A stretch of 64,000 nucleotides of DNA from assembly GCA_963932145.1 (NCBI GenBank), contig CAWVQA010000091.1:1-64000 (forward strand), given 5' to 3'. A model generated the notes under the pieces. The model was not told the DNA's origin. It did not search any database and saw only the letters and a list, made by a program, of their open reading frames with translations. The DNA is from Acanthosepion lycidas. Its lineage: Eukaryota; Mollusca; Cephalopoda; Sepiida; Sepiidae. Both the position numbers and the translations under genes were made by a program. This document shows, in pieces, positions 37,623-51,477 of the stretch; position 1 is the stretch's first letter, and each line of letters opens with the position of its first letter.

Positions 37623-40500
37623 CTCATTGTGCATCGAATAGGCTAATAAAATCACTACCAAAAATGACAAATCTTAATCGACTTTTTTTTTCGATACCCA
37701 AATAACGGGAACTGGGAACCCAAAGTTGAAGCTTCAAACGGCAATTTAAGGCATTTCCCTTGCAGCTAGGCTACCGGAAGTGGGGTTTATCAGATTCTCC
37801 AACTGATTGTGCATCGAATAGGCTAAAAAAATCACTACCAAAAATGACAAATCTTAATCGACTTTTTTTTTCGATACCCAAATAACGGGAACTGGGAACC
37901 CAAAGTTGAAGCTTCAAACGGCAATTTAAAGCATTTCTCTTGCAGCTAGGCTACCGGAAGTGGGGTTTATCAGATTCTCCAACTCATTGTGCATCGAATA
38001 GGCTAATAAAATCACTACCAAAAATGACAAATCTTAATCGACTTTTTTTTTCGATACCCAAATAACGGGAACTGGGAACCCAATGTTGAAGCTTCAAACG
38101 GCAATTTAAGGCATTTCTCTTGCAGCTAGGCTACCGGAAGTGGGGTTTATCAGATTCTCCAACTCATTGTGCATCGAATAGGCTAAAAAAATCACTACCA
38201 AAAATGACAAATCTTAATCGACTTTTTTTTTCGATACCCAAATAACGGGAACTGGGAACCCAAAGTTGAAGCTTCAAACGGCAATTTAAGGCATTTCTCT
38301 TGCAGCTAGGCTACCGGAAGTGGGGTTTATCAGATTCTCCAACTCATTGTGCATCGAATAGGCTAATAAAATCACTACCAAAAATGACAAATCTTAATCG
38401 ACTTTTTTTTTCGATACCCAAATAACGGGAACTGGGAACCCAAAGTTGAAGCTTCAAACGGCAATTTAAGGCATTTCTCTTGCAGCTAGGCTACCGGAAG
38501 TGGGGTTTATCAGATTCTCCAACTCGATGTGCATCGAATAGGCTAATAAAATCACTACCAAAAATGACAAATCTTAATCGACTTTTTTTTTCGATACCCA
38601 AATAACGGGAACTGGGAACCCAAAGTTGAAGCTTCAAACGGCAATTTAAGGCATTTCTCTTGCAGCTAGGCTACCGGAAGTGGGGTTTATCAGATTCTCC
38701 AACTCATTGTGCATCGAATAGGCTAAAAAAATCACTACCAAAAATGACAAATCTTAATCGACTTTTTTTTTCGATACCCAAATAACGGGAACTGGGAACC
38801 CAAAGTTGAAGCTTCAAACGGCAATTTAAGGCATTTCTCTTGCAGCTAGGCTACCGGAAGTGGGGTTTATCAGATTCTCCAACTCATTGTGCATCGAATA
38901 GGCTAATAAAATCACTACCAAAAATGACAAATCTTAAACGACTTTTTTTTTCGATACCCAAATAACGGGAACTGGGAACCCAAAGTTGAAGCTTCAAACG
39001 GCAATTTAAGGCATTTCTCTTGCAGCTAGGCTACCGGAAGTGGGGTTTATCAGATTCTCCAACTCATTGTGCATCGAATAGGCTAAAAACATCACTACCA
39101 AAAATGACAAATCTTAATCGACTTTTTTTTTCGATACCCAAATAACGGGAACTGGGAACCCAAAGTTGAAGCTTCAAACGGCAATTTAAGGTATTTCTCT
39201 TGCAGCTAGGCTACCGGAAGTGGGGTTTATCAGATTCTCCAACTCATTGTGCATCGAATAGGCTAATAAAATCACTACCAAAAATGACAAATCTTAATCG
39301 ACTTTTTTTTTCGATACCCAAATAACGGGAACTGGGAACCCAAAGTTGAAGCTTCAAACGGCAATTTAAGGCATTTCTCTTGCAGCTAGGCTACCGGAAG
39401 TGGGGTTTATCAGATTCTCCAACTCATTGTGCATCGAATAGGCTAATAAAATCACTACCAAAAATGACAAATCTTAATCGACTTTTTTTTTCGATACCCA
39501 AATAACGGGAACTGGGAACCCAAAGTTGAAGCTTCAAACGGCAATTTAAGGCATTTCTCTTGCAGCTAGGCTACCGGAAGTGGGGTTTATCAGATTCTCC
39601 AACTCATTGTGCATCGAATAGGCTAAAAAAATCACTACAAAATGACAAATCTTAATCGACTTTTTTTTTCGATACCCAAATAACGGGAACTGGGAACCCA
39701 AAGTTGAAGCTTCAAACGGAAATTTAAGGCATTTCTCTTGCAGCTAGGCTACCGGAAGTGGGGTTTATCAGATTCTCCAACTCATTGTGCATCGAATAGG
39801 CTAATAAAATCACTACCAAAAATGACAAATCTTAATCGACTTTTTTTTTCGATACCCAAATAACGGGAACTGGGAACCCAAAGTTGAAGCTTCAAACGGC
39901 AATTTAAGGCATTTCTCTTGCAGCTAGGCTACCGGAAGTGGGTTTTATCAGATTCTCCAACTCATTGTGCATCGAATAGGCTAAAAAAATCACTACCAAA
40001 AATGACAAATCTTAATCGACTTTTTTTTTCGATACCCAAATAACGGGAACTGGGAACCCAAAGTTGAAGCTTCAAACGGCAATTTAAGGCATTTCTCTTG
40101 CAGCTAGGCTACCGGAAGTGGGGTTTATCAGATTCTCCAACTCATTGTGCATCGAATAGGCTAATAAAATCACTACCAAAAATGACAAATCTTAATCGAC
40201 TTTTTTTTTCGATACCCAAATTACGGGAACTGGGAACCCAAAGTTGAAGCTTCAAACGGCAATTTAAGGCATTTTCCTTGCAGCTAGGCTACCGGAAGTG
40301 GGGTTTATCAGATTCTCCAACTCATTGTGCATCGAATAGGCTAATAAAATCACTACCAAAAATGACAAATCTTAATCGACTTTTTTTTTCGATACCCAAA
40401 TAACGGGAACTGGGAACCCAAAGTTGAAGCTTCAAACGGCAATTTAAGGCATTTCTCTTGCAGCTAGGCTACCGGAAGTGGGGTTTATCAGATTCTCCAA
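37623..40500 (+). repeat. 2878-bp 16-mer HOR, copy 2
   Basis: It reproduces copy 1, including the 2-bp deletion (unit 39603) and the ggaaattt and gtgggtttta changes. Differences are confined to its end. The aacac and gcaccg variants of copy 1 are absent here, and the ttacggg unit (40141) has gained attttcc. The short list of differences indicates recent duplication. Confidence 0.92.
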
Positions 40501-42300
40501 CTCATTGTGCATCGAATAGGCTAATAAAATCACTACCAAAAATGACAAATCTTAATCGACTTTTTTTTTCGATACCCAAATAACGGGAACTGGGATCCCA
40601 AAGTTGAAGCTTCAAACGGCAATTTAAGGCATTTCTCTTGCAGCTAGGCTACCGGAAGTGGGGTTTATCAGATTCTCCAACTCATTGTGCATCGAATAGG
40701 CTAATAAAATCACTACCAAAAATGACAAATCTTAATCGACTTTTTTTTTCGATACTCAAATAACGGGAACTGGGAACCCAAAGTTGAAGCTTCAAACGGC
40801 AATTTAAGGCATTTCTCTTGCAGCTAGGCTACCGGAAGTGGGGTTTATCAGATTCTCCAACTCATTGTGCATCGAATAGGCTAATAAAATCACTACCAAA
40901 AATGACAAATCTTAATCGACTTTTTTTTTCGATACCCAAATAACGGGAACTGGGAACCCAAAGTTGAAGCTTCAAACGGCAATTTAAGGCATTTCTCTTG
41001 CAGCTAGGCTACCGGAAGTGGGGTTTATCAGATTCTCCAACTCATTGTGCATCGAATAGGCTAAAAAAATCACTACCAAAAATGACAAATCTTAATCGAC
41101 TTTTTTTTTCGATACCCAAATAACGGGAACTGGGAACCCAAAGTTGAAGCTTCAAACGGCAATTTAAGGCATTTCTCTTGCAGCTAGGCTACCGGAAGTG
41201 GGGTTTATCAGATTCTCCAACTCATTGTGCATCGAATAGGCTAATAAAATCACTACCAAAAATGACAAATCTTAATCGACTTTTTTTTTCGATACCCAAA
41301 TTACGGGAACTGGGAACCCAAAGTTGAAGCTTCAAACGGCAATTTAAGGCATTTCTCTTGCAGCTAGGCTACCGGAAGTGGGGTTTATCAGATTCTCCAA
41401 CTCATTGTGCATCGAATAGGCTAATAAAATCACTACCAAAAATGACAAATCTTAATCGACTTTTTTTTTCGATACCCAAATAACGGGAACTGGGATCCCA
41501 AAGTTGAAGCTTCAAACGGCAATTTAAGGCATTTCTCTTGCAGCTAGGCTACCGGAAGTGGGGTTTATCAGATTCTCCAACTCATTGTGCATCGAATAGG
41601 CTAATAAAATCACTACCAAAAATGACAAATCTTAATCGACTTTTTTTTTCGATACTCAAATAACGGGAACTGGGAACCCAAAGTTGAAGCTTCAAACGGC
41701 AATTTAAGGCATTTCTCTTGCAGCTAGGCTACCGGAAGTGGGGTTTATCAGATTCTCCAACTCATTGTGCATCGAATAGGCTAATAAAATCACTACCAAA
41801 AATGACAAATCTTAATCGACTTTTTTTTTCGATACCCAAATAACGGGAACTGGGAACCCAAAGTTGAAGCTTCAAACGGCAATTTAAGGCATTTCTCTTG
41901 CAGCTAGGCTACCGGAAGTGGGGTTTATCAGATTCTCCAACTCATTGTGCATCGAATAGGCTAATAAAATCACTACCAAAAATGACAAATCTTAATCGAC
42001 TTTTTTTTTCGATACCCAAATAACGGGAACTGGGAACCCAAAGTTGAAGCTTCAAACGGCAATTTAAGGCATTTCTCTTGCAGCTAGGCTACCGGATGTG
42101 GGGTTTATCAGATTCTCCAACTCATTGTGCATCGAATAGGCTAATAAAATCACTACCAAAAATGACAAATCTTAATCGACTTTTTTTTTCGATACCCAAA
42201 TAACGGGAACTGGGAACCCAAAGTTGAAGCTTCAAACGGCAATTTAAGGCATTTCTCTTGCAGCTAGGCTACCGGAAGTGGGGTTTATCAGATTCTCCAA
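40501..42300 (+). repeat. 900-bp 5-mer duplication and following A units
   Basis: A five-unit block (40501-41400) has gggatccc, atactcaaa, plain, A25 and ttacggg. The gggatccc and atactcaaa pair then repeats at 41401 and 41581. The run A25, ttacggg, gggatccc, atactcaaa (41041-41760) returns 3240 bp later at 44281-45000. Units 41761-42300 are near consensus; one has ggatgtgg. Confidence 0.75.
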
Positions 42301-43200
42301 CTCATTGTGCATCGAATAGGCTAATAAAATCACTACCAAAAATGACAAATCTTAATCGACTTTTTTTTTCGATACCCAAATAACGGGAACTGGGAACCCA
42401 AAGTTGAAGCTTCAAACGGCAATTTAAGGCATTTCTCTTGCACCTAGGCTACCGGAAGTGGGTTTTATCAGATTCTCCAACTCATTGTGCATCGAATAGG
42501 CTAAAAAAATCACTACCAAAAATGACAAATCTTAATCGACTTTTTTTTTCGATACCCAAATAACGGGAACTGGGAACCCAAAGTTGAAGCTTCAAACGGC
42601 AATTTAAGGCATTTCTCTTGCACCTAGGCTACCGGAAGTGGGGTTTATCAGATTCTCCAACTCATTGTGCATCGAATAGGCTAATAAAATCACTACCAAA
42701 AATGACAAATCTTAATCGACTTTTTTTTTCGATACCCAAATAACGGGAACTGGGAACCCAAAGTTGAAGCTTCAAACGGCAATTTAAGGCATTTCTCTTG
42801 CAGCTAGGCTACCGGAAGTGGGGTTTATCAGATTCTCCAACTCATTGTGCATCGAATAGGCTAATAAAATCACTACCAAAAATGACAAATCTTAATCGAC
42901 TTTTTTTTTCGATACCCAAATAACGGGAACTGGGAACCCAAAGTTGAAGCTTCAAACGGCAATTTAAGGCATTTCTCTTGCAGCTAGGCTACCGGAAGTG
43001 GGGTTTATCAGATTCTCCAACTCATTGTGCATCGAATAGGCTAATAAAATCACTACCAAAAATGACAAATCTTAATCGACTTTTTTTTTCGATACCCAAA
43101 TAACGGGAACTGGGAACCCAAAGTTGAAGCTTCAAACGGCAATTTAAGGCATTTCTCTTGCAGCTAGGCTACCGGAAGTGGGGTTTATCAGATTCTCCAA
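42301..43200 (+). repeat. Short A block with two cacctagg units
   Basis: Adjacent units at 42301 and 42481 share G143C (cacctagg), which looks like a local duplication or conversion. The first also has gtgggtttta and the second A25, the same neighbouring pair found near the end of the 2878-bp HOR (36903/37083 and 39781/39961). This suggests a fragment of that HOR. Three near-consensus units follow. Confidence 0.7.
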
Positions 43201-46200
43201 CTCATTGTGCATCGAATAGGCTAAAAAAATCACTACCAAAAATGACAAATCTTAATCGACTTTTTTTTTCGATACCCAAATAACGGGAACTGGGATCCCA
43301 AAGTTGAAGCTTCAAACGGCAATTTAAGGCATTTCTCTTGCAGCTAGGCTACCGGAAGTGGGGTTTATCAGATTCTCCAACTCATTGTGCATCGAATAGG
43401 CTAATAAAATCACTACCAAAAATGACAAATCTTAATCGACTTTTTTTTTCGATACCCAAATAACGGGAACTGGGAACCCAAAGTTGAAGCTTCAAACGGC
43501 AATTTAAGGCATTTTCCTTGCAGCTAGGCTACCGGAAGTGGGGTTTATCAGATTCTCCAACTCATTGTGCATCGAATAGGCTAAAAAAATCACTACCAAA
43601 AATGACAAATCTTAATCGACTTTTTTTTTCGATACCCAAATAACGGGAACTGGGAACCCAAAGTTGAAGCTTCAAACGGCAATTTAAGGCATTTCTCTTG
43701 CAGCTAGGCTACCGGAAGTGGGGTTTATCAGATTCTCCAACTCATTGTGCATCGAATAGGCTAATAAAATCACTACCAAAAATGACAAATCTGAATCGAC
43801 TTTTTTTTTCGATACCCAAATAACGGGAACTGGGAACCCAAAGTTGAAGCTTCAAACGGCAATTTAAGGCATTTCTCTTGCAGCTAGGCTACCGGAAGTG
43901 GGGTTTATCAGATTCTCCAACTCATTGTGCATCGAATAGGCTAAAAAAATCACTACCAAAAATGACAAATCTTAATCGACTTTTTTTTTCGATACCCAAA
44001 TAACGGGAACTGGGAACCCAAAGTTGAAGCTTCAAACGGCAATTTAAGGCATTTCTCTTGCAGCTAGGCTACCGGAAGTGGGGTTTATCAGATTCTCCAA
44101 CTCATTGTGCATCGAATAGGCTAATAAAATCACTACCAAAAATGACAAATCTTAATCGACTTTTTTTTTCGATACCCAAATAACGGGAACTGGGAACCCA
44201 AAGTTGAAGCTTCAAACGGCAATTTAAGGCATTTCTCTTGCAGCTAGGCTACCGGAAGTGGGGTTTATCAGATTCTCCAACTCATTGTGCATCGAATAGG
44301 CTAAAAAAATCACTACCAAAAATGACAAATCTTAATCGACTTTTTTTTTCGATACCCAAATAACGGGAACTGGGAACCCAAAGTTGAAGCTTCAAACGGC
44401 AATTTAAGGCATTTCTCTTGCAGCTAGGCTACCGGAAGTGGGGTTTATCAGATTCTCCAACTCATTGTGCATCGAATAGGCTAATAAAATCACTACCAAA
44501 AATGACAAATCTTAATCGACTTTTTTTTTCGATACCCAAATTACGGGAACTGGGAACCCAAAGTTGAAGCTTCAAACGGCAATTTAAGGCATTTCTCTTG
44601 CAGCTAGGCTACCGGAAGTGGGGTTTATCAGATTCTCCAACTCATTGTGCATCGAATAGGCTAATAAAATCACTACCAAAAATGACAAATCTTAATCGAC
44701 TTTTTTTTTCGATACCCAAATAACGGGAACTGGGATCCCAAAGTTGAAGCTTCAAACGGCAATTTAAGGCATTTCTCTTGCAGCTAGGCTACCGGAAGTG
44801 GGGTTTATCAGATTCTCCAACTCATTGTGCATCGAATAGGCTAATAAAATCACTACCAAAAATGACAAATCTTAATCGACTTTTTTTTTCGATACTCAAA
44901 TAACGGGAACTGGGAACCCAAAGTTGAAGCTTCAAACGGCAATTTAAGGCATTTCTCTTGCAGCTAGGCTACCGGAAGTGGGGTTTATCAGATTCTCCAA
45001 CTCATTGTGCATCGAATAGGCTAATAAAATCACTACCAAAAATGACAAATCTTAATCGACTTTTTTTTTCGATACCCAAATAACGGGAACTGGGAACCCA
45101 AAGTTGAAGCTTCAAACGGCAATTTAAGGCATTTCTCTTGCAGCTAGGCTACCGGAAGTGGGGTTTATCAGATTCTCCAACTCATTGTGCATCGAATAGG
45201 CTAATAAAATCACTACCAAAAATGACAAATCTTAATCGACTTTTTTTTTCGATACCCAAATAACGGGAACTGGGAACCCAAAGTTGAAGCTTCAAACGGC
45301 AATTTAAGGCATTTCTCTTGCAGCTAGGCTACCGGAAGTGGGGTTTATCAGATTCTCCAACTCATTGTGCATCGAATAGGCTAATAAAATCACTACCAAA
45401 AATGACAAATCTTAATCGACTTTTTTTTTCGATACCCAAATAACGGGAACTGGGAACCCAAAGTTGAAGCTTCAAACGGCAATTTAAGGCATTTCTCTTG
45501 CAGCTAGGCTACCGGAAGTGGGGTTTATCAGATTCTCCAACTCATTGTGCATCGAATAGGCTAAAAAAATCACTACCAAAAATGACAAATCTTAATCGAC
45601 TTTTTTTTTCGATACCCAAATAACGGGAACTGGGATCCCAAAGTTGAAGCTTCAAACGGCAATTTAAGGCATTTCTCTTGCAGCTAGGCTACCGGAAGTG
45701 GGGTTTATCAGATTCTCCAACTCATTGTGCATCGAATAGGCTAATAAAATCACTACCAAAAATGACAAATCTTAATCGACTTTTTTTTTCGATACCCAAA
45801 TAACGGGAACTGGGAACCCAAAGTTGAAGCTTCAAACGGCAATTTAAGGCATTTTCCTTGCAGCTAGGCTACCGGAAGTGGGGTTTATCAGATTCTCCAA
45901 CTCATTGTGCATCGAATAGGCTAAAAAAATCACTACCAAAAATGACAAATCTTAATCGACTTTTTTTTTCGATACCCAAATAACGGGAACTGGGAACCCA
46001 AAGTTGAAGCTTCAAACGGCAATTTAAGGCATTTCTCTTGCAGCTAGGCTACCGGAAGTGGGGTTTATCAGATTCTCCAACTCATTGTGCATCGAATAGG
46101 CTAATAAAATCACTACCAAAAATGACAAATCTGAATCGACTTTTTTTTTCGATACCCAAATAACGGGAACTGGGAACCCAAAGTTGAAGCTTCAAACGGC

Positions 46201-46440
46201 AATTTAAGGCATTTCTCTTGCAGCTAGGCTACCGGAAGTGGGGTTTATCAGATTCTCCAACTCATTGTGCATCGAATAGGCTAAAAAAATCACTACCAAA
46301 AATGACAAATCTTAATCGACTTTTTTTTTCGATACCCAAATAACGGGAACTGGGAACCCAAAGTTGAAGCTTCAAACGGCAATTTAAGGCATTTCTCTTG
46401 CAGCTAGGCTACCGGAAGTGGGGTTTATCAGATTCTCCAA
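43201..46440 (+). repeat. 2340-bp 13-mer HOR, one full copy and five units of a second
   Basis: Copy 1 (43201-45540) reads: A25/gggatccc, attttcc, A25, ctgaat, A25, plain, A25, ttacggg, gggatccc, atactcaaa, then three plain units. Copy 2 starts at 45541 and repeats the first five markers, then changes to a cacattg unit at 46441. The five-unit opening cassette is also present at 28264, 30065 and 48779. Confidence 0.82.
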
Positions 46441-47519
46441 CACATTGTGCATCGAATAGGCTAATAAAATCACTACCAAAAATGACAAATCTTAATCGAC
46501 TTTTTTTTTCGATACCCAAATAACGGGAACTGGGAACCCAAAGTTGAAGCTTCAAACGGCAATTTAAGGCATTTCTCTTGCAGCTAGGCTACCGGAAGTG
46601 GGGTTTATCAGATTCTCCAACTCATTGTGCATCGAATAGGCTAATAAAATCACTACCAAAAATGACAAATCTTAATCGACTTTTTTTTTCGATACCCAAA
46701 TAACGGGAACTGGGAACCCAAAGTTGAAGCTTCAAACGGCAATTTAAGGCATTTCACTTGCAGCTAGGCTACCGGAAGTGGGGTTTATCAGATTCTCCAA
46801 CTCATTGTGCATCGAATAGGCTAAAAAAATCACTACCAAAAATGAAAAATCTTAATCGACTTTTTTTTTCGATACCCAAATAACGGGAACTGGGAACCCA
46901 AAGTTGAAGCTTCAAACGGCAATTTAAGGCATTTCTCTTGCAGCTAGGCTACCGGAAGTGGGGTTTATCAGATTCTCCAACACATTGTGCATCGAATAGG
47001 CTAATAAAATCACTACCAAAAATGACAAATCTTAATCGACTTTTTTTTTCGATACCCAAATAACGGGAACTGGGAACCCAAAGTTGAAGCTTCAAACGGC
47101 AATTTAAGGCATTTATCTTGCAGCTAGCATACCGGAAGTGGGGTTTATCAGATTCTCCAACTCATTGTGCATCGAATAGGCTAATAAAATCACTACCAAA
47201 AATGACAAATCTTAATCGACTTTTTTTTTCGATACCCAAATAACGGGAACTGGGAACCCAAAGTTGAAGCTTCAAACGGCAATTTAAGGCATTTCTCTTG
47301 CAGCTAGGCTACCGGAAGTGGGGTTTATCAGATTCTCCAACTCATTGTGCATCGAATAGGCTAATAAAATCACTACCAAAAATGACAAATCTTAATCGAC
47401 TTTTTTTTTCGATACCCAAATAACGGGAACTGGGAACCCAAAGTTGAAGCTTCAAACGGCAATTTAAGGCATTTCACTTGCAGCTAGGCTACCGGAAGTG
47501 GGGTTTATCAGATTCTCCA
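46441..47519 (+). repeat. Short mixed block with paired cacattg units
   Basis: Units at 46441 and 46981 share cacattg (T2A) and are 540 bp apart. Between them are an atttcac unit (46621) and an A25 unit with C46A (46801). The second cacattg unit also has tttatc and ctagcat, close to the tttatc/ctagcct type near 31 kb and 50 kb. Another atttcac unit follows at 47341. Confidence 0.7.
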
Positions 47520-49678
47520 ACTCATTGTGCATCGAATAGGCTAATAAAATCACTACCAAAAATGACAAATCTTAATCGACTTTTTTTTTCGATACCCAAA
47601 TAACGGGAACTGGGAACCCATGTTGAAGCTTCAAACGGCAATTTAAGGCATTTCTCTTGCAGCTAGGCTACCGGAAGTGGGGTTTATCAGATTCTCCAAC
47701 TCATTGTGCATCGAATAGGCTAATAAAATCACTACCAAAAATGACAAATCTTAATCGACTTTTTTTTTCGATACCCAAATAACGGGAACTGGGAACCCAA
47801 AGTTGAAGCTTCAAACGGCAATTTAAGGCATTTCTCTTGCAGCTAGGCTACCGGAAGTGGGGTTTATCAGATTCTCCAACTCATTGTGCATCGAATAGGC
47901 TAATAAAATCACTACCAAAAATGACAAATCTTAATCGACTTTTTTTTTCGATACCCAAATAACGGGAACTGGGAACCCAAAGTTGAAGCTTCAAACGGCA
48001 ATTTAAGGCATTTCTCTTGCAGCTAGGCTACCGGAAGTGGGGTTTATCAGATTCTCCAACTCATTGTGCATCGAATAGGCTAAAAAAATCACTACCAAAA
48101 ATGACAAATCTTAATCGACTTTTTTTTTCGATACCCAAATAACGGGAACTGGGAACCCAAAGTTGAAACTTCAAACGGCAATTTATGGCATTTCTCTTGC
48201 AGCTAGGCTACCGGAAGTGGGGTTTATCAGATTCTCCAACTCATTGTGCATCGAATAGGCTAATAAAATCACTACCAAAAATGACAAATCTTAATCGACT
48301 TTTTTTTTCGATACCCAAATAACGGGAACTGGGAACCCAAAGTTGAAGCTTCAAACGGCAATTTAAGGCATTTCTCTTGCAGCTAGGCTACCGGAAGTGG
48401 GGTTTATCAGATTCTCCAACTCATTGTGCATCGAATAGGCTAATAAAATCACTACCAAAAATGACAAATCTTAATCGACTTTTTTTTTCGATACCCAAAT
48501 AACGGGAACTGGGAACCCAAAGTTGAAGCTTCAAACGGCAATTTAAGGCATTTCTCTTGCAGCTAGGCTACCGGAAGTGGGGTTTATCAGATTCTCCAAC
48601 TCATTGTGCATCGAATAGGCTAATAAAATCACTACCAAAAATGACAAATCTTAATCGACTTTTTTTTCGATACCCAAATAACGGGAACTGGGAACCCAAA
48701 GTTGAAGCTTCAAACGGCAATTTAAGGCATTTCTCTTGCAGCTAGGCTACCGGAAGTGGGGTTTATCAGATTCTCCAACTCATTGTGCATCGAATAGGCT
48801 AAAAAAATCACTACCAAAAATGACAAATCTTAATCGACTTTTTTTTTTCGATACCCAAATAACGGGAACTGGGATCCCAAAGTTGAAGCTTCAAACGGCA
48901 ATTTAAGGCATTTCTCTTGCAGCTAGGCTACCGGAAGTGGGGTTTATCAGATTCTCCAACTCATTGTGCATCGAATAGGCTAATAAAATCACTACCAAAA
49001 ATGACAAATCTTAATCGACTTTTTTTTCGATACCCAAATAACGGGAACTGGGAACCCAAAGTTGAAGCTTCAAACGGCAATTTAAGGCATTTTCCTTGCA
49101 GCTAGGCTACCGGAAGTGGGGTTTATCAGATTCTCCAACTCATTGTGCATCGAATAGGCTAAAAAAATCACTACCAAAAATGACAAATCTTAATCGACTT
49201 TTTTTTTCGATACCCAAATAACGGGAACTGGGAACCCAAAGTTGAAGCTTCAAACGGCAATTTAAGGCATTTCTCTTGCAGCTAGGCTACCGGAAGTGGG
49301 GTTTATCAGATTCTCCAACTCATTGTGCATCGAATAGGCTAATAAAATCACTACCAAAAATGACAAATCTGAATCGACTTTTTTTTTCGATACCCAAATA
49401 ACGGGAACTGGGAACCCAAAGTTGAAGCTTCAAACGGCAATTTAAGGCATTTCTCTTGCAGCTAGGCTACCGGAAGTGGGGTTTATCAGATTCTCCAACT
49501 CATTGTGCATCGAATAGGCTAAAAAAATCACTACCAAAAATGAAAAATCTTAATCGACTTTTTTTTTCGATACCCAAATAACGGGAACTGGGAACCCAAA
49601 GTTGAAGCTTCAAACGGCAATTTAAGGCATTTCTCTTGCAGCTAGGCTACCGGAAGTGGGGTTTATCAGATTCTCCAA
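47520..49678 (+). repeat. Indel-rich stretch with T8, T10 and a 1-bp deletion
   Basis: Length changes cluster here: cccatgttg (-1 bp, near 47621), T8 (unit 48600), T10 (48779) and T8 (48960). The unit at 48060 has gaaacttc, losing HindIII, and tttatggc. From 48779 the five-unit cassette A25/gggatccc, attttcc, A25, ctgaat, A25 with C46A appears again. The T8 units keep one frame open across the T run, producing 62-codon ORFs that are artefacts of that length change. Confidence 0.8.
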
Positions 49679-51477
49679 CTCATTGTGCATCGAATAGGCT
49701 AATAAAATCACTACCAAAAATGACAAATCTTAATCGACTTTTTTTTTCGATACCCAAATAACGGGAACTGGGAACCCAAAGTTGAAGCTTCAAACGGCAA
49801 TTTAAGGCATTTATCTTGCAGCTAGCCTACCGGAAGTGGGGTTTATCAGATTCTCCAACTCATTGTGCATCGAATAGGCTAATAAAATCACTACCAAAAA
49901 TGACAAATCTTAATCGACTTTTTTTTCGATACCCAAATAACGGGAACTGGGAACCCAAAGTTGAAGCTTCAAACGGCAATTTAAGGCATTTCTCTTGCAG
50001 CTAGGCTACCGGAAGTGGGGTTTATCAGATTCTCCAACTCATTGTGCATCGAATAGGCTAATAAAATCACTACCAAAAATGACAAATCTTAATCGACTTT
50101 TTTTTTCGATACCCAAATAACGGGAACTGTGAACCCAAAGTTGAAGCTTCAAACGGCAATTTAAGGCATTTCACTTGCAGCTAGGCTACCGGAAGTGGGG
50201 TTTATCAGATTCTCCAACTCATTGTGCATCGAATAGGCTAATAAAATCACTACCAAAAATGACAAATCTTAATCGACTTTTTTTTTCGATACCCAAATAA
50301 CGGGAACTGGGAACCCAAAGTTGAAGCTTCAAACGGCAATTTAAGGCATTTCTCTTGCAGCTAGCCTACCGGAAGTGGGGTTTATCAGATTCTCCAACTC
50401 ATTGTGCATCGAATAGGCTAATAAAATCACTACCAAAAATGACAAATCTTAATCGACTTTTTTTTTCGATACCCAAATAACGGGAACTGGGAACCCAAAG
50501 TTGAAGCTTCAAACGGCAATTTAAGGCATTTCTCTTGCAGCTAGGCTACCGGAAGTGGGGTTTATCAGATTCTCCAACTCATTGTGCATCGAATAGGCTA
50601 AAAAAATCACTACCAAAAATGACAAATCTTAATCGACTTTTTTTTTCGATACCCAAATAACGGGAACTGGGAACCCAAAGTTGAAGCTTCAAACGGCAAT
50701 TTAAGGCATTTCTCTTGCAGCTAGGCTACCGGAAGTGGGGTTTATCAGATTCTCCAACTCATTGTGCATCCAATAGGCTAATAAAATCACTACCAAAAAT
50801 GACAAATCTTAATCGACTTTTTTTTTCGATACCCAAATAACGGGAACTGGGAACCCAAAGTTGAAGCTTCAAACGGCAATTTAAGGCATTTTCCTTGCAG
50901 CTAGGCTACCGGAAGTGGGGTTTATCAGATTCTCCAACTCATTGTGCATCGAATAGGCTAAAAAAATCACTACCAAAAATGACAAATCTGAATCGACTTT
51001 TTTTTTCGATACCCAAATAACGGGAACTCGGAACCCAAAGTTGAAGCTTCAAACGGCAATTTAAGGCATTTCTCTTGCAGCTAGGCTACCGGAAGTGGGG
51101 TTTATCAGATTCTCCAACTCATTGTGCATCGAATAGGCTAAAAAAATCACTACCAAAAATGAAAAATCTTAATCGACTTTTTTTTTCGATACCCAAATAA
51201 CGGGAACTGGGAACCCAAAGTTGAAGCTTCAAACGGCAATTTAAGGCATTTCTCTTGCAGCTAGGCTACCGGAAGTGGGGTTTATCAGATTCTCCAACTC
51301 ATTGTGCATCGAATAGGCTAATAAAATCACTACCAAAAATGACAAATCTTAATCGACTTTTTTTTTCGATACCCAAATAACGGGAACTGGGAACCCAAAG
51401 TTGAAGCTTCAAACGGCAATTTAAGGCATTTATCTTGCAGCTAGGCTACCGGAAGTGGGGTTTATCAGATTCTCCAA
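49679..51477 (+). repeat. 1799-bp 10-mer HOR, copy 1
   Basis: Marker order: tttatc/ctagcct; T8 unit (49859, 179 bp); aactgtgaac with atttcac (50038); ctagcct (50218); plain; A25; catccaat with attttcc (50758); A25, ctgaat and aactcgg in one unit (50938); A25 with C46A (51118); tttatc (51298). The copy is one base shorter than the next because of its T8 tract. The unit at 50938 merges what are two successive units at 33485 and 33665. Confidence 0.88.

Noticed and set aside
48557-48745. 62-codon ORF beginning with TTG
   Set aside because: It spans one satellite unit and opens only because the T run has eight bases. Nine-T units shift into a TAA soon after. It has no ATG start, no ribosome-binding context and no domain, and its sequence is the repeat itself.
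48917-49105. Second 62-codon ORF, nearly identical
   Set aside because: Same cause: a T8 unit (tract near 49020). It differs from the first only where attttcc replaces atttctc, changing one residue near the end.
49816-50004. Third 62-codon ORF
   Set aside because: Same cause: a T8 unit (tract near 49920). The single residue change near the start comes from the ctagcct variant.
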